From: a virus
IMG/VR virus record: IMGVR_UViG_3300036770_003925
Location: 1-64,000 of that record
DNA: 64,000 bases
Strand: one strand, 5' to 3'
Part shown: positions 44,757 through 53,366 of the stretch, one piece after another
How positions within the stretch are numbered: position 1 is the stretch's first letter
How the letters are laid out: every line of letters starts with the position of its first letter
Position numbers and translations under genes: made by a program
Notes under the pieces: model-generated
What the model saw: the letters and a program-made list of their open reading frames with translations, nothing else
The model's database searches: none
What the model was told of the DNA's origin: nothing

Positions 44757-45031
44757 AATACACTTTATTATTACCTATAATTTTGTTGTCAGGATGTGCA
44801 TTTTTTAAACAACCTGTTCCAGTTGTACCAAAGTTTCCTAATGCAACTCCTGAGTTAATGAAGAAATGTGAAGACTTAAAAAAGATTGAAGGTGACAACG
44901 TATCCATAACTGATATGTTAAAAGTCATTGTTAGTAATTATACATTATATTACGAATGCTCGACTAAAGTAGAAGGTTGGCAAGAATGGTATGTTGAGCA
45001 AAAAAAACTATACGAGGCAATTAAAAAATGA
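44753..45031 (+). CDS. Outer-membrane spanin-like lipoprotein
   Basis: 92 residues with signal peptide MKYTLLLPIILLSGC; the lipobox LLSGC puts the lipidated Cys at residue 15. Pro-rich VPVVPKFPN follows, then a helical domain with CEDLKKIEGDN and NYTLYYECSTKVEGWQEWY. I recall this plan from Rz1-like spanins of T4-like aquatic phages. It pairs with the upstream coiled-coil membrane protein. Confidence 0.65.
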   Translation: MKYTLLLPIILLSGCAFFKQPVPVVPKFPNATPELMKKCEDLKKIEGDNVSITDMLKVIVSNYTLYYECSTKVEGWQEWYVEQKKLYEAIKK

Positions 45032-45897
45032 AATCAATTTTTACCACATGTTTTATAGCACTATCAATTTGTGGTTGTGCATCAGGTCCAAATAATTATC
45101 AATTATATGCCGAAACACAAAAAGCAATCGCTCAAGCCAATGCAGTGGCAGAAACAGCAAGATTCAATGCCTTAGCAGAAATTGCTAAGACAGGTGATAG
45201 TGCTGCCAAAGTTGCAGCAGTGCTTAGTATTCAACTTGGTAGCAACAATAATGGTGGGCACCGTACTCAACAAATAATGGCTGCACCCGAAGATTGGGAC
45301 GCAAAATTGCTGAAATGGGCAGGCGTTTTATTACCTGCAGCCATGCAAGGTTTAGCAGTAGGAGCCCAAATACATAATGCTAATACTCAAAAGCAAATAG
45401 CAATTACACAAAGCAACAATGCTTTAGCTACAGCACAGAGTACCAATAACACATTCGCTGCAATGAGCGGTAATATGGCAACATCAAACACTAACATAGC
45501 AACTGTTGGATTTAATGCTGTAACTGCAGGCTCTACTGCATTAGTCAACGTAGCCAATGCTGGATTAAGTGCGACAAGAGCAACAGCAGCCAATGGATTT
45601 ACTGCCACTCAAAATATAGCAACAGCAGGGTTGAATGCCACATCAACACTAGGTGCTAATGGTATTACAGGGGTTAATGCGGCTGCTAGTGCTGGACTTA
45701 CTGCTACTACTAATTTAGGAACTGCTGGTATTACAGGAGTCAATAATGCTATATCTAACGGAAATGCTTTAACAAATAATATAGCAACTGGTTATACTAG
45801 TGCTTTACAAACTGCTATTAATAAATTAACTGGAACAACTACAACTACAACTACTACAACCACTACGACAACAAACAACACAGAGGTCAAACCATAA
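45028..45897 (+). CDS. Repeat-rich phage lipoprotein, 289 aa
   Basis: The signal peptide ends SICGC, a lipobox with Cys at residue 16. The body is Ala/Thr/Asn-rich with degenerate repeats of about 20 residues (ANAGLSATRATAANGFTAT; TAGLNATSTLGANGITGV), then a poly-Thr run (14 consecutive Thr near 45834-45875). It overlaps the o-spanin-like gene by 4 nt, so it is probably part of the lysis operon or a surface-exposed exclusion protein; neither is shown. Confidence 0.6.
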   Translation: MKSIFTTCFIALSICGCASGPNNYQLYAETQKAIAQANAVAETARFNALAEIAKTGDSAAKVAAVLSIQLGSNNNGGHRTQQIMAAPEDWDAKLLKWAGVLLPAAMQGLAVGAQIHNANTQKQIAITQSNNALATAQSTNNTFAAMSGNMATSNTNIATVGFNAVTAGSTALVNVANAGLSATRATAANGFTATQNIATAGLNATSTLGANGITGVNAAASAGLTATTNLGTAGITGVNNAISNGNALTNNIATGYTSALQTAINKLTGTTTTTTTTTTTTTNNTEVKP

Positions 45898-45902
45898 CTT
45901 TT

Positions 45903-45910
45903 GATAAATA
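45903..45910 (+). promoter_or_regulatory. T4-like late promoter (GATAAATA), leaderless class
   Basis: Ends 6 nt before the ATG at 45917; no Shine-Dalgarno. Confidence 0.6.
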
Positions 45911-45916
45911 CATATT

Positions 45917-46759
45917 ATGACTTCGAACGTAAGCATTGCAAACATTAATGTAGGATCATTACCAAACGATGGCACAGGAGATCCATTACGTGCTGCTTTT
46001 GAGAAAATTAATAATAACTTTAGTAATCTTGTAGCATCAAATGTATTTGCAAATTCATCAGTGGAAATGGTAGAATTAGAATTACTACCAAATGATAATA
46101 TAACCACAACTAATATTGTAAACTTTAATCAAATCAATATTAATAACAATATTTCTCCAAGTACAGTTCCTGCTACTATTAACTTGACCGCAGTGTATGC
46201 AGAAAACGTTGTAACACCACCTGGACCATATGGCAATCAAGAATATATACAAATTGGTAATACCCCAAATGATGGACAAGGTGATCCATTACGTGTTGCG
46301 TTTGGTAAAATCAATAACAATTTTAGTAATTTATTTTTTACTACAACAAATACAACAACCACATATACTGTGGGATTAGGTGATCAGGTTATATTTGAAA
46401 CAGATGTAAACAATTTTACTCAAGCAGAATTTCAAATTAGAAGTAGTGATAGTGAAGGACCTAATAGCCAAAGTATACTTATTAGTGCACAACTTAAGAA
46501 TAGTGGATTGGGTGTGCGTTGGGTAGGCTATGGAACAACATTTGAAGGGGACGCATTAACACGTTATAATATGGATGTAATAGGTGGCAATGTAGTCATT
46601 ATTGCACAGCCACTAGCAAACACAGTGATGACACATTTTATAGCAAGTTCAATTACATGGCAGGGCAGTTCATTACCTGGCTTAGATTTACAGTTAGATG
46701 GGTATTCAAATGCGCTAATGGCAACGGAAAATGATTTAAATATAGCGACTGAAAACTAA
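45917..46759 (+). CDS. Phage structural protein with duplicated NDGxGDPLR module
   Basis: 280 residues. The phrase LPNDGTGDPLRAAFEKINNN near residue 15 recurs as TPNDGQGDPLRVAFGKINNN near residue 116, an internal duplication. This module is common in T4-like baseplate/neck or fibre proteins. The C-terminal half is a beta-rich domain. It overlaps the next start by one base (TAATG). Confidence 0.65.
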   Translation: MTSNVSIANINVGSLPNDGTGDPLRAAFEKINNNFSNLVASNVFANSSVEMVELELLPNDNITTTNIVNFNQININNNISPSTVPATINLTAVYAENVVTPPGPYGNQEYIQIGNTPNDGQGDPLRVAFGKINNNFSNLFFTTTNTTTTYTVGLGDQVIFETDVNNFTQAEFQIRSSDSEGPNSQSILISAQLKNSGLGVRWVGYGTTFEGDALTRYNMDVIGGNVVIIAQPLANTVMTHFIASSITWQGSSLPGLDLQLDGYSNALMATENDLNIATEN

Positions 46760-47160
46760 TGCGAGCAAGAGAATTTATTAATGAACAAAAGTTAAGTGAC
46801 GTTCACGATGGATTGGACGTTGCTGCAAAAGCTTTACCTAATACCTTTGTATTACCTGAACTAAAAAATCAAGACTTTTATGATTTATATCGGTTTGGTG
46901 TGGCAATAGCTGATGTACGCGGTAATATGGGTGATGTAAAAAATATTGATCCATATAAACCTGAATTTCGTGCTGAGACAACTTGGGGTGAAAATCAAAT
47001 TGTAAGTAGTTTTGATCCCAACATCGGTAAAGTTATAGACCAAGCACTAAAGAAAGTACATAAATCAGGAAAACGTGCAGTAAGCACACCAGGTAGTCAA
47101 GAGTTTGATGATACACTAAAACAATCACCTATTAAAGCTTTTAAAGGATATAAAAGATGA
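46759..47160 (+). CDS. Protein with capsid-targeting-like N-terminus, 133 aa
   Basis: Starts MRAREFINEQKLSDVHDG. The first nine residues fit M-[RK]-[AS]-x-E-F-I-x-E, and I-N-E is an (I/L)-x-E site of the kind T4 prohead protease cuts. The mature part has LKNQDFYDLYRFGVAIADVRG and ends AFKGYKR, matching the ending KPFKGYKKK of the next protein. Probably a packaged internal head protein. Confidence 0.6.
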   Translation: MRAREFINEQKLSDVHDGLDVAAKALPNTFVLPELKNQDFYDLYRFGVAIADVRGNMGDVKNIDPYKPEFRAETTWGENQIVSSFDPNIGKVIDQALKKVHKSGKRAVSTPGSQEFDDTLKQSPIKAFKGYKR

Positions 47161-47531
47161 GAGCAGTAGAATTTATATCTGAAGAAAAACGTGGTAAAAT
47201 TACAAAGGATCAACAGTTTCCTACTAGAGGATTACATAAATTCCGTGACAACGATTTTCAAGATAGACACTACGAAATGAATCGTTTGGGAATGGCGTTA
47301 GCTAGTACAGATGGAGAAACATTGCCAGTACTTGATAACGAATCGTACACAGGTAAATGGAATACCGTACATCCTTATACTGAAGTCGAACAAAAAATGC
47401 TAAAAAAAGCATTTCAAGCATTAGGGACTTTACATAAAGATTTAAACAATGGTGATTTACGCAGTCAGGAACCTCCCGGTGGCAACACAACAAGTATAGT
47501 AAAACCATTTAAGGGTTATAAGAAAAAATAA
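47157..47531 (+). CDS. Protein with capsid-targeting-like N-terminus, 124 aa
   Basis: Starts MRAVEFISEEKRGKITKDQQ, with the same N-terminal signature. The middle reads YEMNRLGMALASTDGETLP, parallel to DLYRFGVAIADVRG in the preceding protein, so the two are divergent tandem paralogues. 4-nt overlap between them. Confidence 0.6.
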   Translation: MRAVEFISEEKRGKITKDQQFPTRGLHKFRDNDFQDRHYEMNRLGMALASTDGETLPVLDNESYTGKWNTVHPYTEVEQKMLKKAFQALGTLHKDLNNGDLRSQEPPGGNTTSIVKPFKGYKKK

Positions 47532-47577
47532 TTATAAGCTAATTCTTACTAAGTAATCTTATCATTGAGGATTACTA

Positions 47578-48276
47578 ATGAAAGAAATTATTGATATCAA
47601 CAAAACAATTGACCTAGTAAAAATTAAATTTTATAATGAATGGTTATACGCTAATCATATCTATGATGAAGGTGATAGTCAATTCCATAAAGAACTAACT
47701 ACTCAAGTAGTACAAAAATATATCGATCCATTAAACTTACCTAAGAATGCTAAAATATTAGACCTAGGATGCGGTCCTGGTTATTTTTTAGATGAAATGA
47801 AACAACGTGAATATACTGATATTACTGGTATAACATTAAGCCCGGGTGATGTTAAGATTTGTGAAGACAAAGGTCATAAAATTAAAAAATATGATTTAAG
47901 TTTTTTGCCGCAAACAGATGGATATTATGATGAAAGTGTTGACTTTATATTCTTAAGACATGCATTAGAACATAGTCCTTATCCAATCTTTTCACTAATT
48001 GAATATAATAGGGTGCTTAAACAAGGAAGTAAAATTTATGTTGAAGTTCCTGCACCCGATTGTGAAAGACAACATGAATTCAATGCTAATCATTATAGTA
48101 TATTGGGTTCAATGCAATTAGGAGCATTATTAATACGTGCAGGTTTCAATATTGATGTTTTTAACAACCTTGAGTTTGATTTGCAAGTACCAAACAATGA
48201 AGGTAATCTAAAAACCTGTAAAGAAAAGTTTTATTGTATCGTAGCTACTAAAGTCAAGCCATTAGATATTAAATAA
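47578..48276 (+). CDS. Class I SAM-dependent methyltransferase
   Basis: 232 residues. Motif I ILDLGCGPGYFLDEM near residue 59, ITGITLSPGDVKIC as motif II, and DFIFLRHALEHSPYP at the Methyltransf_11/23-type catalytic region. Substrate unknown. It lies directly before terL. Confidence 0.75.
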   Translation: MKEIIDINKTIDLVKIKFYNEWLYANHIYDEGDSQFHKELTTQVVQKYIDPLNLPKNAKILDLGCGPGYFLDEMKQREYTDITGITLSPGDVKICEDKGHKIKKYDLSFLPQTDGYYDESVDFIFLRHALEHSPYPIFSLIEYNRVLKQGSKIYVEVPAPDCERQHEFNANHYSILGSMQLGALLIRAGFNIDVFNNLEFDLQVPNNEGNLKTCKEKFYCIVATKVKPLDIK

Positions 48277-48283
48277 AAATTAC

Positions 48284-48307
48284 ATACCTATATAAATATA
48301 TAGGTAT
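48284..48307 (+). promoter_or_regulatory. Late promoter inside a 10-bp hairpin covering the terL start
   Basis: TATAAATA (48291-48298) sits in the perfect inverted repeat ATACCTATAT / ATATAGGTAT with loop AAAT. The right arm ends in the first two bases of the terL ATG. The promoter-to-ATG gap is 7 nt. Confidence 0.6.
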
Positions 48308-49859
48308 GAATAAATCCGGTACCGCTACATTAATAAAAGATCCATATGTAAAAACAGTTTTTAAGACACAACAAGAACTTGACGATTTCATTAAATGTTG
48401 TGATCCTGTAAATGGTTACTTACATTTTATGGATAATTTTTTTTATATACAACACCCTACTAAAGGGTCAATGGTATATCATCCATACGCATATCAAAAA
48501 CGTTTAATAGAAACATATCATAACTATCGTTTTAGTATATCTTTAATGCCAAGACAAAGTGGTAAATCTACAAGTGCTGCTGGTTATCTATTATGGTATG
48601 CTATGTTTGTTCCTGATAGCACAATATTAATTGCTGCACACAAGTACACAGGTGCACAAGAAATCATGCAGCGTATACGTTATGCATATGAAAACTGTCC
48701 TATGCATATTAAAGCAGGTGTTACTACTTATAATAAAGGTAGTCTAGACTTTGAGAACGGCAGTCGAATAGTTTCAGCAACTACAACAGAAAATACAGGT
48801 CGTGGTATGAGTATTTCACTACTGTACTTAGATGAATTTGCGTTCGTCAGACCAACCATAGCGGAACTATTTTGGACTAGTATTACGCCAACATTAGCAA
48901 CTGGTGGTAAAGCAATTATAACAAGCACTCCCAACAGTGATGAGGATCAATTTGCTTTAATTTGGAAATTAGCTAATAAAACTGAAGACGAATATGGTAA
49001 TCAAACAGAATTAGGAAAGAATGGTTTTAGAGCCTATAAAGCAGATTGGTGGGAACAACCAGGACGTGATGAAGCTTGGGCTAAAGAAATGCGAGCACAA
49101 CTTGGAGAAGAACGTTTTAGGCGTGAAATAGGGTGCGAATTTATTATAGCAGATGAGACACTTATAGCTCCTACTACATTGGTTGATTTAGAAGGTATAG
49201 AACCTGTACAACGTATGGGACAAGTTCGTTGGTATAAAAAACCTGAGAAAGGTAACATATATGCTATAGGATTAGACCCAAGTCTTGGAACAGGAAGTGA
49301 TCCTGCAGCAATACAAATATATGAAGCTAATACTACAATACAAGTAGGTGAATGGAAGCATAATCAAACTGATATCCCAAATCAAGTCAAACTATTAGCA
49401 CAAATATGTAAGTATATTGAAGAATGTACAGGAGAACCTAACAACATTTATTACAGTATAGAAAATAATACTATTGGTGAAGCTGCATTAGTTTCCTTAG
49501 CTGAATATGGAGAAAGCAATATTCCTGGAATCTTTTTGAGTGAACATGGAAAGAAAAGAAAAGGTTTTAATACGACACATAAGGTTAAATTAGCAGCATG
49601 TGCTAAGTTTAAGACATTGGTTGAGAGTAAAAAGATGAAGGTCCATAGTAGAAGTTTGGTCAGTGAGTTAAAAACCTTTGTTGCATTAGAGGGTAGTTAT
49701 AAAGCTAAGATTGGTGAAACAGATGATTTAGTTATGGCTAGTTTATTGGTTGTACGTATGTTACAGCATTTGAGTGATTATCATATAGATTTAGAAACAC
49801 AAATACGTGACCACGATGAATATATAGCACCATTACCATTCTTCGCTGTTCTTAATTAA
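48306..49859 (+). CDS. terL: Terminase large subunit (T4 gp17-like)
   Basis: 517 residues. Walker A PRQSGKST at 82-89, Walker B LLYLDEFAF near 176, coupling-motif-like ITSTPNSDEDQF near 210. The RNase H-like nuclease domain has GLDPSLGTGSDPAAIQIYE near 325, IENNTIG, and TDDLVMASLLV near 478. This is the ATP-driven DNA packaging motor and headful nuclease of T4-like phages. Full length for the shorter members of the family. Confidence 0.92.
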   Translation: MNKSGTATLIKDPYVKTVFKTQQELDDFIKCCDPVNGYLHFMDNFFYIQHPTKGSMVYHPYAYQKRLIETYHNYRFSISLMPRQSGKSTSAAGYLLWYAMFVPDSTILIAAHKYTGAQEIMQRIRYAYENCPMHIKAGVTTYNKGSLDFENGSRIVSATTTENTGRGMSISLLYLDEFAFVRPTIAELFWTSITPTLATGGKAIITSTPNSDEDQFALIWKLANKTEDEYGNQTELGKNGFRAYKADWWEQPGRDEAWAKEMRAQLGEERFRREIGCEFIIADETLIAPTTLVDLEGIEPVQRMGQVRWYKKPEKGNIYAIGLDPSLGTGSDPAAIQIYEANTTIQVGEWKHNQTDIPNQVKLLAQICKYIEECTGEPNNIYYSIENNTIGEAALVSLAEYGESNIPGIFLSEHGKKRKGFNTTHKVKLAACAKFKTLVESKKMKVHSRSLVSELKTFVALEGSYKAKIGETDDLVMASLLVVRMLQHLSDYHIDLETQIRDHDEYIAPLPFFAVLN

Positions 49860-49865
49860 GCATGG

Positions 49866-49873
49866 ACTAAATA
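49866..49873 (+). promoter_or_regulatory. T4-like late promoter (ACTAAATA), leaderless class
   Basis: Ends 5 nt before the ATG at 49879; no Shine-Dalgarno. Confidence 0.5.
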
Positions 49874-49878
49874 TAACT

Positions 49879-52188
49879 ATGCCACTAGATAAAAATTCAT
49901 ATAACTTAAAATTATATAACCTTTTGAAGACAAGAGGTTATCGTCCTGTTCCATTAGATAGTAAGGGCGAACGTTCAGAAGCACCCCAAGAAGCAGATGT
50001 TTTCAAATTTACTTTTTCAAAAGATGATGAAAAAGTAGGTACAATGTATGCTACTGTAGAAGAAGGTGATATAGTCCTTTACTATGATGAACAAGAGGTT
50101 AGTGGTTCAAGTGATGCAAATACAAGTGGAACAGAGTTTACAGATAGTTTTAGTGGATTAGTTAGACATTTAAAACACTGGGCAATGACAAGACAATTAG
50201 GTTTTAGAACAGAACCAGATGATAAATTAGCCAGTGACATGGCACAAAGGGAATATATGAAAAAGAAAGAAAACATTAGCGAGGGATACTACCCCATGGG
50301 TAAATCAGCAAGTTACAATGATGCTGTACCTACTGTAAAGATTATATTGCACCATACTCGCCAAATACAAGAAGGTGAGCAGCGTTTTCGCCATGTTAAT
50401 AAAATCTTTTTAGAGAATAGTTTAGGTGAAAGAATTTTAGCACCAACTATCCGTCCAGGTATTGCACAAGTATATGCTAGACATTTAGCCGAAGGTGGTA
50501 TACCAAATGATGAGCGTTGGAATCATATTAAAAGCCTTTGTGAAGATTATACCAAAATGGCAGGCTTTGTCCGTGCCGTAAAAAATAATCAATTTAATGA
50601 ATCAGCACAACAATTAGTTAATGAAGGAGTAAATCATTACCAAGGTTTACGTGAAACATTAGGTAGGATGCGTGGTCATCGTGGTTACAATACCTATTTT
50701 GAAAGTTGGACACCAACATTAATGGAAGATGAAAGTTCAGACAATACATTAAATGAGTTATTTGTACAAGAAACGTTAGATCCTAGAATAGAGAGTGTTC
50801 TTCCAATATTAAGTAAGTTAAGAAAAACAGTTGGTGAGATGAAAGAAGTAAATGAGTTAGCAGAATGGGCTGAAGAATTAACAGAGGCACCAGGAAGTGA
50901 AACATTAGCGAATAATGAAAAAACAGAAAAGCAACGATTAGATGCTTTTGATTTAGAAGAAAGTGATGATGCCGTAAAAGCAGGACAAACTGCCCGTGAT
51001 AAAATTAAAAAGCCTGCGTTTATGCGTAAAGCAGCAGGTGAGAAACCAGCAACATTAGGTGATGTAGAGCGTAGTCAACAACATCGTAGTAGCCAAGCAA
51101 TGGTCGGACAAAAAGGCCAAGAAGTTGAAGAAAGCGGACTACAGGCATATCTTGGTAATAAGAAGTATGGGAAAGCTGGCATGGACGCATTACGCAAAGC
51201 AGGTCGTGATGGTGCTAGCAAAGAAAAGATGGCAAACATTCGTGCCAAATATGATAAGTTAGATGAAGAAGGTATGGAAGAAGGTTGGAATGATAGATTA
51301 GATGATCCAGATAGGTATGAGGAATATTTGGAAAGACTCAGAGACCTAGCCGACTACAATCGTAAAAGAGATATAGAGGATCCTCCTCAAAAACATAAAG
51401 CTCCTACAGACGATAGTAAAAAACAAGCTGATGAATCTGTAGACGATATGTTTAGTTTAAGCGGTAAACTGCCACCTACTGATAGAATAGATAAAGTTGG
51501 TGGACAGGATAAGTCATTTGATGAAAAAATGATAGCTAACACCATTAAGCATTTATTACAAAAAAATCCTAGTTTGTCACAAGATGAATTAAAAGGCAAG
51601 TCTGCTGCTGAATTAATTAGCATGTTAAGAGAAGGTGTGGCGGAAGGCGTTGGCGGATGGTCGGGACCATTGTATGACCCTGCTCTACAAGGCAATGGTA
51701 AGAAACAACGATATGAAATGATGTTCAAAAACGGACAAGTAAAGCGATTTAGTGCCATGAATGATAATGAGGCAAGAAAGATTGCTGCTGGGCACGGAGC
51801 CAAAAGTGTTATCAAGATGAAAGGCAATGTTCCTGGTGACAAGATAGGAGAGCAAGGTGTGGCGGAAGACCTTGATGCTAACCAAAAGCGTGTAGGTCAA
51901 TTAGGCCCAACTGAAAAAGTTAAAAACAATAACATCGGTAAATTAGTAGGTGCTAATGAATCATTGGAGTTAAATGAAATGGATAAGTCACAACCATCAA
52001 GTGATAGAGGCGGTGAGAGTTCAGGTAACCCATATGCTAAAGGTGGTAAGGCTACACCAATCAAAGCAAAAGATGCTGAGAAAGATGCTGAAAAGGCATT
52101 AAACAAGTCTATGGATAAGGCTCATAAGAAAGATGTGAAAGAGGGTCAAGAAGACCTCGATGCTATACTAAGAATTATAAGAAAGTAA
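49879..52188 (+). CDS. 769-aa modular phage protein, possible internal/virion protein
   Basis: The N-terminal domain (NLLKTRGYRPVPLDSKGERSE to residue about 120) is a compact alpha/beta module. A helical region with conserved phage phrases follows (NHYQGLRETLGRMRGHRGYN). The C-terminal half is charged and low-complexity and carries recurring modules: ESGLQAYLGNKKYGKAGMDA near 415, GVAEGVGGWSGPLYDP near 585, and a second GVAED near 660. The last is bounded by a 15-bp perfect direct repeat in the DNA. It lies directly after terL, where portal or internal proteins sit in relatives, but no portal motif is seen. Confidence 0.55.
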   Translation: MPLDKNSYNLKLYNLLKTRGYRPVPLDSKGERSEAPQEADVFKFTFSKDDEKVGTMYATVEEGDIVLYYDEQEVSGSSDANTSGTEFTDSFSGLVRHLKHWAMTRQLGFRTEPDDKLASDMAQREYMKKKENISEGYYPMGKSASYNDAVPTVKIILHHTRQIQEGEQRFRHVNKIFLENSLGERILAPTIRPGIAQVYARHLAEGGIPNDERWNHIKSLCEDYTKMAGFVRAVKNNQFNESAQQLVNEGVNHYQGLRETLGRMRGHRGYNTYFESWTPTLMEDESSDNTLNELFVQETLDPRIESVLPILSKLRKTVGEMKEVNELAEWAEELTEAPGSETLANNEKTEKQRLDAFDLEESDDAVKAGQTARDKIKKPAFMRKAAGEKPATLGDVERSQQHRSSQAMVGQKGQEVEESGLQAYLGNKKYGKAGMDALRKAGRDGASKEKMANIRAKYDKLDEEGMEEGWNDRLDDPDRYEEYLERLRDLADYNRKRDIEDPPQKHKAPTDDSKKQADESVDDMFSLSGKLPPTDRIDKVGGQDKSFDEKMIANTIKHLLQKNPSLSQDELKGKSAAELISMLREGVAEGVGGWSGPLYDPALQGNGKKQRYEMMFKNGQVKRFSAMNDNEARKIAAGHGAKSVIKMKGNVPGDKIGEQGVAEDLDANQKRVGQLGPTEKVKNNNIGKLVGANESLELNEMDKSQPSSDRGGESSGNPYAKGGKATPIKAKDAEKDAEKALNKSMDKAHKKDVKEGQEDLDAILRIIRK
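51632..51868 (+). repeat. 15-bp direct repeat bounding an in-frame 222-bp cassette
   Basis: AAGGTGTGGCGGAAG occurs at 51632-51646 and again at 51854-51868, exactly 222 bp (74 codons) apart, both read as GVAE. The DNA between encodes a small compact module (QVKRFSAMNDNEARKIAAGH). This looks like a shuffled or inserted protein-coding cassette. Confidence 0.7.
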
Positions 52189-52195
52189 TTCTCCC

Positions 52196-52222
52196 AAAAA
52201 CCGCACAAAAAAGTGCGGTTTA
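52196..52222 (+). terminator. Hairpin between late and replication genes
   Basis: Stem AAACCGCAC/GTGCGGTTT with a loop of six A. The plus strand has only TTT after it; read on the minus strand the T-run is longer. Acts at least as a boundary hairpin. Confidence 0.6.
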
Positions 52223-52244
52223 CCACATCTGGGATAAATAGTTA

Positions 52245-52273
52245 TTGACACGCTCTGTTTTATAGTATATATT
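52245..52273 (+). promoter_or_regulatory. sigma70 promoter before gp32-like gene
   Basis: TTGACA, 17-bp spacer, TATATT. A late-type GATAAATA (52233-52240) lies just upstream, so the gene may be read both early and late. Confidence 0.65.
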
Positions 52274-52341
52274 ACACAGTGTGTTTAGGCAATTTTTAGG
52301 CACAAAACAAAGACCATCTTAATGAAATAAGGAGAAATATT

Positions 52342-53358
52342 ATGGCAAGTTTAGCAGATATCCGCGCAAGAATCGCAGCGCAAGAAAACAAAACACAAAA
52401 AGGTCAAGTAACGACCGACAACGCAGTATATCCCCACTGGAACATGGAAGAAGGCACAATCGCAACGATTCGCTTTTTGCCTGACGCAGACAACAATAAC
52501 ACTTTCTTTTGGGTAGAACGACAAATCATCAAACTTCCTTTCAATGGATTGAAAGGTGATCCTAATGTAAAACAACTTACAGTACAAGTACCATGTGCTG
52601 AAATGTATGGTGATGTTTGTCCAGTACTAACAGAAGTTCGTCCATGGTATAAGGATGAAACATTAAAAGAAATGGCTAATAAGTATTGGAAAAAACGCAG
52701 TTATCTATTCCAAGCTTTTGTTCGTCAAAATCCAATTGGTGATGACAAAACTCCAGCTAACCCTATTCGTAGACTTGTCATTAGTCCACAAATCTTTACT
52801 ATCATTAAGTCTAGCTTAATGGATCCTGAAATGGAAGAACTACCTACTGATTTTGTTCGTGGTCTTGATTTTAATATTAAGAAAACAAGCAAAGGTGGTT
52901 ATGCTGATTATTCAACAAGTAATTGGGCTAGAAAAGAAAGTCCATTAACTGAGGCAGAACAAGCAGCAATTGAGGCACATGGACTATTTAATCTAGCAGA
53001 CTTTTTACCAAAGCGTCCTTCAGAAGCAGAATTGAACATCATCAAAGAAATGTTTGAGGCTAGTGTAGATGGACAACCATTTGACAATGAGCGTTGGGGT
53101 AGTTATTATCGCCCATACGGAGTAGATGCTCCACAGCATACACAAGACGATGGTGAAGTTGCTGAGAAAAAAGTATCTGTCCCTGTTAGCAAAAAAGAAA
53201 CAGTTAAACCAACTGTAGCTAAGGAAGAAACAGCTCCTTGGGAAGATGAACCAACTGAAGCAAGTGCACCTGTTAGTGTTCCATCAAAGTCAACATCTAG
53301 TGATAAAGCGCAAGATATTTTGGCAATGATTCGTAACCGTCAAAACAAAGCAGCCTAA
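52342..53358 (+). CDS. Single-stranded DNA-binding protein (gp32-like)
   Basis: 338 residues. The basic N-terminus (LADIRARIAAQENK) corresponds to the cooperativity domain. The core has IRFLPDADNNNTFFWVERQ and PCAEMYGDVCP with cysteines at a gp32-type zinc site. An acidic, Pro/Ser-rich C-terminal tail (KEETAPWEDEPTEAS) ends DILAMIRNRQ, as in the protein-protein interaction tail. It coats ssDNA and works with UvsX/UvsY encoded downstream. Strong Shine-Dalgarno AAGGAG. Confidence 0.85.
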   Translation: MASLADIRARIAAQENKTQKGQVTTDNAVYPHWNMEEGTIATIRFLPDADNNNTFFWVERQIIKLPFNGLKGDPNVKQLTVQVPCAEMYGDVCPVLTEVRPWYKDETLKEMANKYWKKRSYLFQAFVRQNPIGDDKTPANPIRRLVISPQIFTIIKSSLMDPEMEELPTDFVRGLDFNIKKTSKGGYADYSTSNWARKESPLTEAEQAAIEAHGLFNLADFLPKRPSEAELNIIKEMFEASVDGQPFDNERWGSYYRPYGVDAPQHTQDDGEVAEKKVSVPVSKKETVKPTVAKEETAPWEDEPTEASAPVSVPSKSTSSDKAQDILAMIRNRQNKAA

Positions 53359-53366
53359 GGTAATAC

